Assembly (NCBI GenBank): GCA_002898275.1
Contig: BEIQ01000003.1
Location: forward strand, 337,791-401,790
Source of the DNA: a bacterium HR40
GTDB lineage: Bacteria > Pseudomonadota > Alphaproteobacteria > Geminicoccales > Geminicoccaceae
Direction of reading: 5' to 3'
DNA length: 64,000 bases
Positions 57,050 through 64,000 of the stretch are shown here, piece by piece; position 1 is the first letter of the stretch, and each line of letters starts with the position of its first letter. A program made the position numbers and the translations under genes. Under the pieces are notes generated by a model that made no database searches, was not told where the DNA came from, and worked only from the letters and a program-made list of their open reading frames with translations.

Positions 57050-57508
57050 TCAATAGTCGCCCTCGACCCGCCCCGGCATGCGGTTGAAGCGGCCGATATT
57101 GCCGATGAACTGCTGGACGAGAGTGAGTTCGCTGCCTCGGGTCGGCGTGGCCTCCGCGACCGGCTCGATCGCCCGCGCATGGTCGAGCCCGCGCTCCTCC
57201 ACCGCCTGCACGATGCCCCGCTCGTCGAAGCGGACGGCCACCACTTTCTGTTCGACGAGATGGTTCTGAAAGAACGATTTCCTTTCCACCCGCTGGGTCA
57301 CGTAGTACCAGCTGCGGTCGTCGAAGGTGCCGGACGCGGACGGCGAGCCCAGAAGGCGCATCACTTCCTCCTTCGACGACACACCGGGACGGATGGCAGC
57401 GAGGAGCACCGGATCGAGGAGCTGTCCGTGCTGCTCCACCGTCGGCGAACACGCACCGAGGAGGGCGGCGGCCAGCAGCCCGAGAATCGGATGTCGCGCG
57501 CGCGTCAT
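57050..57508 (-). CDS. bamE: BamE-like (SmpA/OmlA) outer membrane lipoprotein
   Basis: A 152-residue lipoprotein with signal and lipobox LLGAC. The conserved start of the mature domain is [39 protein letters not shown] split over two strands, typical of SmpA/OmlA. BamE helps the BAM complex insert outer-membrane proteins. ATG 57508 follows GGGGAAG; an upstream GTG/ATG frame to 57547 adds non-signal sequence. In many alphaproteobacteria this gene is divergent from the bc1 chaperone gene, as here. Confidence 0.88.
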   Translation of the reverse strand: MTRARHPILGLLAAALLGACSPTVEQHGQLLDPVLLAAIRPGVSSKEEVMRLLGSPSASGTFDDRSWYYVTQRVERKSFFQNHLVEQKVVAVRFDERGIVQAVEERGLDHARAIEPVAEATPTRGSELTLVQQFIGNIGRFNRMPGRVEGDY

Positions 57509-57589
57509 GGCGTCTTCCCCGCTTGTCGCCGTCGAGCGGCCGTCCATGTCGGCCGAGAAAGTTAGGACGCAGCGCGGTGGAGGTCACGG

Positions 57590-58150
57590 GTGCGTTGGCT
57601 CGAGACGATCCTCGCCCGCAGACGGGCTGCGCGGGCGCGGCACCAGCGATCGGCCTCCCTCTATGCGGAAGTGGTGGAGGAAGCGCGCGATCCCGATCTC
57701 TTCCGGCGGTTCCGCCTCCCCGACACGGTCGACGTGCGTTTCGAGCTGTTGGCGCTGGCGGTGTTGCTGCGGTCCCGGGCGCTCGCGCGGCAGGGGCGAG
57801 AGGGCGAGCGGCTGGCCCAAGCTCTGGTCGACTGGTTTTTCCTCGATCTCGACCGCAACCTGCGGGAGATGGGGGTGAGCGACCTCGCTATCGCCCGGCG
57901 GATGCGGGATCTCGCCGGCACCTGGCTCGCGCGCGCCCGCGATGCCGGGGCAGCGCTCGATGCCGGGAATGCATCGGCGCTGGCGGCGATCCTGCGCAGG
58001 AACCTCGGCCATGCCAGCGAGCACGCCGATCTCGAGGGTCTCGCCGCCCTGGCCGTCGCCCGCGACGCGGCGCTACCACCGGCTACGGCAGAGCCTGGCG
58101 CGACCGGTCAGCGGGCTCCGGACTCGCCGAACTCCACGAGATCGCGGTAA
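57590..58150 (+). CDS. Ubiquinol-cytochrome c chaperone family protein
   Basis: A 186-residue helical protein of the Cbp3/UQCC1-related family, with LYAEVVEEARDPDLFRRFRLPDTVDVRFELLALAVLL broken by no gap and LVDWFFLDLDRNLREMGVSDLAI. In mitochondria the homologue assists cytochrome b of complex III. GTG 57590 follows GGAGG by six bases. Its last 43 bases overlap the convergent DUF2189 gene. Confidence 0.87.
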   Translation: MRWLETILARRRAARARHQRSASLYAEVVEEARDPDLFRRFRLPDTVDVRFELLALAVLLRSRALARQGREGERLAQALVDWFFLDLDRNLREMGVSDLAIARRMRDLAGTWLARARDAGAALDAGNASALAAILRRNLGHASEHADLEGLAALAVARDAALPPATAEPGATGQRAPDSPNSTRSR

Positions 58151-58905
58151 GCGTGCCAGCTGGCGTGCCCGATCACCGGCAAGGTCACCACGAGACCGAG
58201 GAACGCGGTCACCAGGCCAAAGCCGACGAAGATCGCGATCAGTGCCGCCCACAGCAGCATGGCCGCCGGGTTGGTCTGCACCGCCCGCACGCTCGCGGCG
58301 ATCGCCTCGATCACATTGGCTTCCTCGCGGTCGAGCAGGAGCGGGATGGCGACGACGCTGATGGAATAGGCGAGGAAGGCGAGCACCGCCCCGATGGCCG
58401 TCCCGATGACGAGGAACGGCCAACCGCGCGGACTGAGGAAGGTTTCAGCGACGAGGTTCTCGACCGAAGGTGGCTCGAGCCCCCAATAGAGAAAGAACAG
58501 CAAGGAGGCGATCCGCACCCAGGCGAAGAAGAAGATCAACAGCGCCACACCCATCAGTCCGATCTGCATGGCGTTGCGGCGGAAAGCCAAGAGCGCCTGA
58601 AAGAACGAGGTCGGCAGGCCCTGTTCGGCGCGGCGACTGGTCTCGTAGAGACCCACCGTGAGCAGCGGCCCGACGAGCAGGAAGCCGGCGGCAAGCGGTA
58701 GGACGAGGTAGAGCATGCCGGCCGAGATCAGACCCAGCACCAGGACGTAGCCGGTGATCGCGGCCAACGCGCCATAGGCGAGACCGATCGCCGGTGCCCG
58801 CCGGAGATCCTGCCAGCCCTTGGCGAGCCACGACCACGGGCGGTCCACTTCGATCCGCCGGATGCGGATCGGCTGCGGTGCGAAGACCGGAACTGCTTCC
58901 GCCAT
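58108..58905 (-). CDS. DUF2189 family membrane protein
   Basis: A 265-residue protein with about six hydrophobic helices. The N terminus IRIRRIEVDRPWSWLAKGWQDLRRAP and the GPLLTVGLYETSRRAEQGLP segment are typical of DUF2189, whose genes often lie near cytochrome oxidase clusters. The function is unknown. ATG 58905 follows GGAGGAGAGG. It is divergent from ccoN over 251 bases and could share the FNR-type site. Confidence 0.86.
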   Translation of the reverse strand: MAEAVPVFAPQPIRIRRIEVDRPWSWLAKGWQDLRRAPAIGLAYGALAAITGYVLVLGLISAGMLYLVLPLAAGFLLVGPLLTVGLYETSRRAEQGLPTSFFQALLAFRRNAMQIGLMGVALLIFFFAWVRIASLLFFLYWGLEPPSVENLVAETFLSPRGWPFLVIGTAIGAVLAFLAYSISVVAIPLLLDREEANVIEAIAASVRAVQTNPAAMLLWAALIAIFVGFGLVTAFLGLVVTLPVIGHASWHAYRDLVEFGESGAR

Positions 58906-58977
58906 CCCTCTCCTCCCTGCACGACTGGCCAACGACCCCGACGACGGCCATCCGTGTCACGGCAGCGGCCACTTCCC

Positions 58978-58991
58978 TTGACTTGGATCAA
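58978..58991. promoter_or_regulatory. FNR/FixK/ANR-type box before ccoN
   Basis: TTGAC-TTGG-ATCAA matches the FNR consensus TTGAT-N4-ATCAA at nine of ten positions. It lies about 170 bases before ccoN in the gap to DUF2189, where low-oxygen activation of the cbb3 operon would be expected. Confidence 0.78.
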
Positions 58992-59156
58992 TGCCACGGG
59001 ACGCGGCTGGGGAAAAGGTCGAGGTGGTGCCTGCGGCAATATGAGCAATCGCTAAAGCAGCTAGGCGCGCGAATCGTAGCTTGCAGGTCGCGATAGCTCT
59101 CGCCGCCGGCGCCTCGGCGCCCCGGGCAGAGAGTTCGCCTGTGCGAGGAGGAGAGG

Positions 59157-60629
59157 ATGGCAGAGGCATCCGCATCGGCGCGGGCGCTTCCGGCTTACGA
59201 CGAAGACGTCGTGCGCTGGTTCGCGCTCGCGGCAATCTTTTGGGGCATCGTCGGCTTTCTCGTCGGCACCTTCATCGCCTTCCAGCTGGCATATCCATGG
59301 CTCAACCTGCCGGTCGAGTGGGGGACCTTCGGACGGCTGCGGCCCGTACACACCTCGGCGGTGATCTTCGCGTTCGGCGGCAATGTCCTTCTGGCCACCT
59401 CGCTTTACGTCGTCCAGCGCACCTGCCGGGTGCCGCTGTTCGGCGGGCCGGCGCTCGCCGCCTTCCTGTTCTGGGGCTATCAGCTGTTCATCGTCCTGGC
59501 AGCGAGTGGTTACGTACTGGGCATCACCCAGGGCCGGGAATACGCCGAGCCGGAATGGTACGTCGATCTGTGGCTCACCCTGGTCTGGGTCGTCTACCTG
59601 GTGATCTTTCTCGGGACGATCCTCACCCGCCGCGAGAGCCACATTTACGTGGCCAACTGGTTCTACCTGGCTTTCATCCTAACTATCGCTGTCCTTCACA
59701 TCTTCAACAACCTCGCGATCCCCGTGTCCTTCTTCGGTGCCAAGAGCTACTCCCTGTTCGCCGGCGTGCAGGATGCGCTCACGCAATGGTGGTACGGTCA
59801 CAATGCCGTGGGCTTTTTCCTGACGGCCGGATTTCTCGGCATCATGTACTATTTCGTTCCGAAGCAGGCCGAGCGTCCGGTTTACTCGTATCGTCTGTCG
59901 ATCGTTCACTTTTGGGCGCTGATTTTCCTCTATATCTGGGCGGGTCCGCACCACCTCCACTATACCGCCCTGCCCGACTGGGCGCAGGTGCTGGGCATGA
60001 CCTTCTCGGTGATGCTGTGGATGCCGTCCTGGGGCGGCATGATCAACGGCCTCATGACCCTCTCGGGGGCGTGGGACAAACTGCGCTGGGATCCGGTGCT
60101 GCGCTTCCTCGTCGTCTCCGTCGCCTTCTACGGCATGAGCACCTTCGAGGGGCCGCTCATGTCGGTGCGCCAGGTCAATGCGCTCTCCCACTACACCGAC
60201 TGGACGGTGGGCCATGTCCACTCGGGTGCGCTCGGCTGGGTCGCCTTCGTCAGCTTCGGCGCCCTCTACTATCTCGTGCCGCGGCTGTGGAAGGCCGATC
60301 GACTCTATTCGATCCGCTTGGTCGAGTGGCATTTCTGGATCGCGACCCTCGGCATCGTCCTCTACATCACCGCGATGTGGGTCTCTGGCATCATGCAGGG
60401 GCTGATGTGGCGGACCTACGACCATCTCGGCTTCCTGCAGTTCTCCTTCGTCGAGACCGTCGAGGCCATGCACCCGTTCTACGTGGTGCGCGCCTTGGGT
60501 GGCGTGCTGTTCACCGCCGGTGCGCTGATCATGGCCTACAATCTCTGGCGCACGATGCGGCGCGAGGTGCGCGAGGAGGAATGGCTGCCCTCGCAGCTCG
60601 GCGCGCTGCGCGTGGCGCGGCCCGCTTGA
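59157..60629 (+). CDS. ccoN: cbb3-type cytochrome c oxidase subunit I
   Basis: A 490-residue catalytic subunit with 12 or more helices that holds haem b and the b3-CuB oxygen-reducing centre. Key segments are [22 protein letters not shown] (haem His), [25 protein letters not shown] (CuB His), [19 protein letters not shown] (His pair) and [16 protein letters not shown]. Its oxygen affinity is high in this family. ATG 59157 follows GGAGGAGAGG directly. Confidence 0.97.
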   Translation: MAEASASARALPAYDEDVVRWFALAAIFWGIVGFLVGTFIAFQLAYPWLNLPVEWGTFGRLRPVHTSAVIFAFGGNVLLATSLYVVQRTCRVPLFGGPALAAFLFWGYQLFIVLAASGYVLGITQGREYAEPEWYVDLWLTLVWVVYLVIFLGTILTRRESHIYVANWFYLAFILTIAVLHIFNNLAIPVSFFGAKSYSLFAGVQDALTQWWYGHNAVGFFLTAGFLGIMYYFVPKQAERPVYSYRLSIVHFWALIFLYIWAGPHHLHYTALPDWAQVLGMTFSVMLWMPSWGGMINGLMTLSGAWDKLRWDPVLRFLVVSVAFYGMSTFEGPLMSVRQVNALSHYTDWTVGHVHSGALGWVAFVSFGALYYLVPRLWKADRLYSIRLVEWHFWIATLGIVLYITAMWVSGIMQGLMWRTYDHLGFLQFSFVETVEAMHPFYVVRALGGVLFTAGALIMAYNLWRTMRREVREEEWLPSQLGALRVARPA

Positions 60630-60645
60630 AAAGGGGAACCGCACC

Positions 60646-61368
60646 ATGATCCGGCATGAGACCATCGAGCGACGCGGGCTCCTGCTCGCGCTCCTCATCC
60701 TCATCACCGTGTCGATCGGAGGGCTGGTCGAAATCGTGCCGCTCTTCACCATCGAGAGCACGATCGAACCGGTGCAGGGCGTGCGGCCCTACAGCCCGCT
60801 CGAGCTCGTGGGCCGCAACATCTACATCCGCGAGGGCTGCTACGTCTGCCACAGCCAGATGATCCGGCCGTTCCGCGACGAGGTGGAGCGCTACGGCCAC
60901 TACAGCCTGGCGGCCGAGAGCATGTACGACCATCCCTTCCAATGGGGCAGCAAGCGCACCGGTCCCGACCTCGCTCGGGTGGGGGGCAAATACTCGAACG
61001 AGTGGCACGTGGCACACCTCGTCGATCCGCAAAGTGTCGTGCCCGAGAGCGTGATGCCCAAATATCCGTTCTTGCGGGAGCGCGAGCTCGAGGTCGAAGA
61101 CATCGCTGCCCATCTCGAAACCAACCGTCTCGTCGGCGTGCCCTACACCGACGAGATGATCGCTGCCGCTGCCGAAGACCTGCGCAACCAGGCCGATCCC
61201 GAAGCCGATCACGAGGCGCTGCTCGCCCGCTATCCCAAGGCGGCGGTCGGCGACTTCGACGGCCAGCCGGACCGTTTGACCGAGATGGACGCGCTCGTCG
61301 CCTATCTGCAGGTGCTGGGCCGGATGGTGGACTTCTCCGCCGTGACGCCGACCCAGCTGCGGCAATAG
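60646..61368 (+). CDS. ccoO: cbb3-type cytochrome c oxidase subunit II (monohaem)
   Basis: A 240-residue membrane-anchored cytochrome. One helix at about 10-30 precedes the haem c site Cys65-x2-Cys68-His69 (CYVCHSQM), and the axial Met lies in the [13 protein letters not shown] region. The start follows [13 protein letters not shown] purines. CcoO passes electrons from CcoP to CcoN. Confidence 0.96.
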   Translation: MIRHETIERRGLLLALLILITVSIGGLVEIVPLFTIESTIEPVQGVRPYSPLELVGRNIYIREGCYVCHSQMIRPFRDEVERYGHYSLAAESMYDHPFQWGSKRTGPDLARVGGKYSNEWHVAHLVDPQSVVPESVMPKYPFLRERELEVEDIAAHLETNRLVGVPYTDEMIAAAAEDLRNQADPEADHEALLARYPKAAVGDFDGQPDRLTEMDALVAYLQVLGRMVDFSAVTPTQLRQ

Positions 61369-61377
61369 GAGGCGGTC

Positions 61378-61524
61378 ATGGCGGATCTCCTGCCGCTCTT
61401 CAAGCAACTCTGGCTTGTGTGGCTCGTGTTGCTGTTCGCCGGCATCGTGGTTTGGACGATGTGGCCCGGCAACCGCGCCCGCTTCGACCGAGCAGCCCGC
61501 ATTCCCTTCGAGGAGGACCGGTGA
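61378..61524 (+). CDS. ccoQ: cbb3-type cytochrome c oxidase subunit CcoQ
   Basis: A 48-residue small membrane subunit starting ATG 61378, seven bases after AGGAGG. The single helix LWLVWLVLLFAGIVVWTMWP is followed by the typical NRARFDRAARIPFEEDR tail. CcoQ stabilises the oxidase. Confidence 0.92.
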   Translation: MADLLPLFKQLWLVWLVLLFAGIVVWTMWPGNRARFDRAARIPFEEDR

Positions 61525-61525
61525 C

Positions 61526-62398
61526 ATGCCGACCAAGATCGAGAAGGATGCCGTCACCGGCACCCCGACGACCGGCCACGAGTGGGACGGCATCAAGGAA
61601 CTCGACACTCCGCTCCCGAAATGGTGGGTCTATCTGTTCTACGCGACCATTCTGTGGTCCGTAGTGTGGTGGGTCCTCTACCCTTCCTGGCCGACTCTGC
61701 GGGACCACACCCGCGGCATCCTCGGCCACGACCAGCGTAGCGCCCTCGAGCAGCAATTGGCGGCCGCGCGGGCAGCCCAGGCACGCTGGCTCGAGCGCAT
61801 CGCCGCTGCCGACACCGCCGCCATCGAGGCGGATCCCGAACTGCTCGCCTATGCCGTGCGCGGCGGCGAGGCCGCCTTCAAAGACAATTGTGCGCCCTGC
61901 CACGGCCTCGGCGGCGCCGGCCAGCTGAGCTATCCGAGTCTGGCCGACGACGACTGGCTGTGGGGCGGCAGCCTGGGCGACATCGAGACCACCATCCGCC
62001 ACGGCATCCGTTACGCGAGCGATCCCGAGACCCGCGAAAGCCGTATGCCGGCCTTCGGTGCCGAGGGCCTGCTAGAGCCGGCGCAGATCGGCGATGTCGT
62101 GCAGTACGTCCTCTCCCTTTCCGGACGAGCGAGCGATGCCGAGGCGGCCGGGCGCGGTCAGACGATTTTCGTCGAGCAGTGCGCCGCATGCCACGGCGAG
62201 GACGGCCGCGGCATGCGCGAGACCGGGGCACCCAACCTCACCGACGCCATCTGGCTCTACGGGGGCGAGCCGGAGCAGATCCGCGCTCAAATCGAGCGTC
62301 CGCGGCATGGGGTGATGCCCGCTTGGAGCGGTCGCCTCAAGGACGAGGTGATCAAGATGGTGACGGTCTATGTGCACAATCTCGGCGGCGGCGAGTGA
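61526..62398 (+). CDS. ccoP: cbb3-type cytochrome c oxidase subunit III (dihaem)
   Basis: A 290-residue dihaem cytochrome. The N terminus has THEWDGIKELDTPLPKWW-type sequence (here TGHEWDGIKELDTPLP), then a helix at about 33-52. Haem sites are Cys122-x2-Cys125-His126 (CAPCH) and Cys219-x2-Cys222-His223 (CAACH). It takes electrons from soluble cytochrome c. It starts 1 base after the ccoQ stop. The short form has one N-terminal helix. Confidence 0.96.
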   Translation: MPTKIEKDAVTGTPTTGHEWDGIKELDTPLPKWWVYLFYATILWSVVWWVLYPSWPTLRDHTRGILGHDQRSALEQQLAAARAAQARWLERIAAADTAAIEADPELLAYAVRGGEAAFKDNCAPCHGLGGAGQLSYPSLADDDWLWGGSLGDIETTIRHGIRYASDPETRESRMPAFGAEGLLEPAQIGDVVQYVLSLSGRASDAEAAGRGQTIFVEQCAACHGEDGRGMRETGAPNLTDAIWLYGGEPEQIRAQIERPRHGVMPAWSGRLKDEVIKMVTVYVHNLGGGE

Positions 62399-62422
62399 CG
62401 CCGGGACGACCACGGCGATGCG

Positions 62423-62448
62423 CGACGGCGGGCTTCGGCCCGCCGTCG
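62423..62448. terminator. Hairpin at the end of ccoNOQP
   Basis: CGACGGCGGGC (62423-62433) pairs with GCCCGCCGTCG (62438-62448) across the tetraloop TTCG, an 11-base-pair stem. The tail GGCTTCGTTCC is only modestly T-rich. It sits between the convergent ccoP and usg ends. Confidence 0.6.
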
Positions 62449-62467
62449 GCTTCGTTCCGGCCCCGCG

Positions 62468-62758
62468 CTAATGGCCGCGGCCGCCGAGGCGGAACTCCGA
62501 GCCGACATGCCGCCAGCGCGGCGGCTGCACCCCTTCGACGCTCGCCACCTGGACGCTGTGCAACCGGCCCTCGATGTGGCGTTCCCAGAACTCGAGGAAG
62601 CGGCGCAGCACCGGATAGTCCGGGGCGATGTCGTAGTCCTGCCAGACGAAGGTCTGCAGCAGGCCCGGATGGTCGGGCATATGGTAGAGGATCTCGGCGG
62701 TGGTCAGCCGATAGCCGCGGAGCTGCAGTTCGAGGGCACGATAGCGGTCGCGTTCCAT
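62468..62758 (-). CDS. usg: Usg family protein
   Basis: A 96-residue protein that matches Usg, a small conserved alphaproteobacterial protein of unknown function, first noted near the trp genes. Characteristic parts are LQLRGYRLTTAEILYHMPDHP, LLQTFVWQDYDIAPDYPVL and FLEFWERHIEGRLHSVQVAS. ATG 62758 has GAGGA seven bases upstream; the earlier frame start at 62812 does not. No trp gene is nearby. Confidence 0.88.
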   Translation of the reverse strand: MERDRYRALELQLRGYRLTTAEILYHMPDHPGLLQTFVWQDYDIAPDYPVLRRFLEFWERHIEGRLHSVQVASVEGVQPPRWRHVGSEFRLGGRGH

Positions 62759-62868
62759 GGCACGGTCCTCGGTACGACCCCTCGGGGCCGTCGTCGTCAC
62801 GATTGTGGACACCGGGAGCCTGCGGCGTCAAGTCGCGACGGCAAAAAATCTCTTTTTCTGCCAATATC

Positions 62869-62895
62869 TTAGCAGCGCGTACGGGAGAGTGCTGC
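62869..62895. promoter_or_regulatory. Degenerate CIRCE-like element
   Basis: TTAGCAGCG, a 9-base spacer and GAGTGCTGC match the CIRCE consensus at 13 of 18 positions (6 left, 7 right) with the exact spacing. It lies 85 bases upstream of the canonical element, measured start to start. It may be a weak second HrcA site or a relic. Confidence 0.35.
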
Positions 62896-62913
62896 TAGGC
62901 CGTCGGCACAGCC

Positions 62914-62944
62914 CTTGAACGCTTCCGTCCCACTGCTTACCTAG
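62914..62944 (+). promoter_or_regulatory. Candidate heat-shock promoter of groES-groEL
   Basis: CTTGAA at 62914-62919 is followed 16 bases later by CTTACCTAG (62936-62944), resembling the alphaproteobacterial sigma32 pattern. The CIRCE would then lie just after the transcription start. Confidence 0.35.
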
Positions 62945-62953
62945 GGGACGACG

Positions 62954-62980
62954 TTGGCACTCACTCCCTTCGAGTGCTAA
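62954..62980. promoter_or_regulatory. CIRCE operator (HrcA site) of groES-groEL
   Basis: TTGGCACTC-N9-GAGTGCTAA (62954-62962 and 62972-62980) matches the CIRCE consensus TTAGCACTC-N9-GAGTGCTAA except for one base, 43 bases before the groES start. Confidence 0.93.
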
Positions 62981-63023
62981 CAGGGATGCTTGCGCGAACA
63001 TCCAGCCTGGGAGGTACGTGCCC

Positions 63024-63338
63024 ATGCGTTTCAGGCCGTTGCACGACCGCGTCCTGGTCCGGCGGATCGAGGAGGAGCAGAAGACCAAGGGCGGCATCAT
63101 CATCCCCGACACCGCCAAGGAAAAGCCGCAGCAAGGTGAAGTGCTCGCCGTCGGTCCGGGCGTGCGCGACGAGACGGGGAAGCTGATCCCGCTCGATGTC
63201 AAGGTTGGAGACCGGGTGCTGTTCGGCAAGTGGTCCGGCACCGAGGTCAAGATCGAGGGCGAGGAGCTGCTCATCATGAAGGAGAGCGACATCCTCGGCA
63301 TCCTCGAGGAAAGCGAGAAGGCGAAGGCCGCGGCCTGA
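63024..63338 (+). CDS. groES: Co-chaperonin GroES
   Basis: A 104-residue lid protein of the GroEL chaperonin: [16 protein letters not shown], the mobile loop [36 protein letters not shown] and [12 protein letters not shown] 63024 follows GGGAGG by nine bases. The C terminus has an extra Lys/Ala-rich tail ([10 protein letters not shown]). Confidence 0.97.
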   Translation: MRFRPLHDRVLVRRIEEEQKTKGGIIIPDTAKEKPQQGEVLAVGPGVRDETGKLIPLDVKVGDRVLFGKWSGTEVKIEGEELLIMKESDILGILEESEKAKAAA

Positions 63339-63373
63339 GTCCGTCGCTTCCACGCCATTTCCGAAAGACATAG

Positions 63374-64000
<627 letters not shown>

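Overview
The window is dense, uniformly GC-rich chromosomal DNA with about 65 genes and no gene-free stretch over 300 bases. It looks like the core chromosome of an alphaproteobacterium, probably of Rhodospirillales type. The evidence is an uninterrupted nuoA-N cluster followed by birA-coaX-rnj-mce-DUF1467, the hflK-hflC-DUF2065-degQ-serB-miaA neighbourhood, TPR protein-bamB-der, a usg gene, a ubiquinol-cytochrome c chaperone gene and a cbb3 oxidase with an FNR/FixK-type box. I place the order by inference and claim no genus. I see no tRNA, rRNA, insertion sequence, prophage, integrase or CRISPR array.

Layout. 1-2.2 kb: end of an unknown membrane protein, an exported Cys-Pro repeat protein with a DUF442 phosphatase-like domain, and a Tat-exported metallo-beta-lactamase-fold protein. 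2.2-11.3 kb: guaA, thpR, TPR protein, bamB, der, and dnaE on the opposite strand. 11.5-25.7 kb: all 14 complex I genes behind one good sigma70-like promoter. 25.7-34.2 kb: birA, coaX, RNase J, methylmalonyl-CoA epimerase, DUF1467, an extensin-like protein, a split AtuA/DUF1446 pair, gpsA, a methyltransferase and a small membrane protein. 34.3-43.3 kb: glycerate kinase, a fused sulfate adenylyltransferase/APS kinase, miaA back-to-back with serB, a Do-type protease, DUF2065, hflC and hflK. 43.3-50.8 kb: Mrp ATPase, an aldolase-Dabb fusion, two periplasmic c-type cytochromes, a HAD hydrolase, a short ydbH-ynbE-ydbL set and an FMN hydroxy-acid oxidase. 50.9-57.0 kb: a response regulator with a dead GGDEF domain, a bactofilin, a lipoprotein, an NDUFAF5-like protein, an orphan MT-A70 methyltransferase and a proton-pumping pyrophosphatase with a clear terminator. 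57.0-64 kb: a BamE-like lipoprotein, the bc1 chaperone gene, DUF2189, ccoNOQP, usg, and groES-groEL (cut by the window end) behind a CIRCE element.

The strongest theme is respiration and energy coupling: complex I, an NDUFAF5-like complex I factor, a bc1 assembly chaperone, cbb3 oxidase, two soluble cytochromes and a membrane pyrophosphatase. A second theme is envelope maintenance: BamB, a BamE-like protein, YdbH/YnbE/YdbL, HflKC, the Do protease and bactofilin. Most of the window is ordinary core genome, and I found no convincing wholly new system. The points most worth a second look are the Cys-Pro repeat DUF442 protein, the aldolase-Dabb fusion, the degenerate GGDEF regulator beside a bactofilin, the solitary MT-A70 methyltransferase, the second CIRCE-like element, the dyad around the nuo -10 box, and ynbE, which has no usual start codon near its lipobox.
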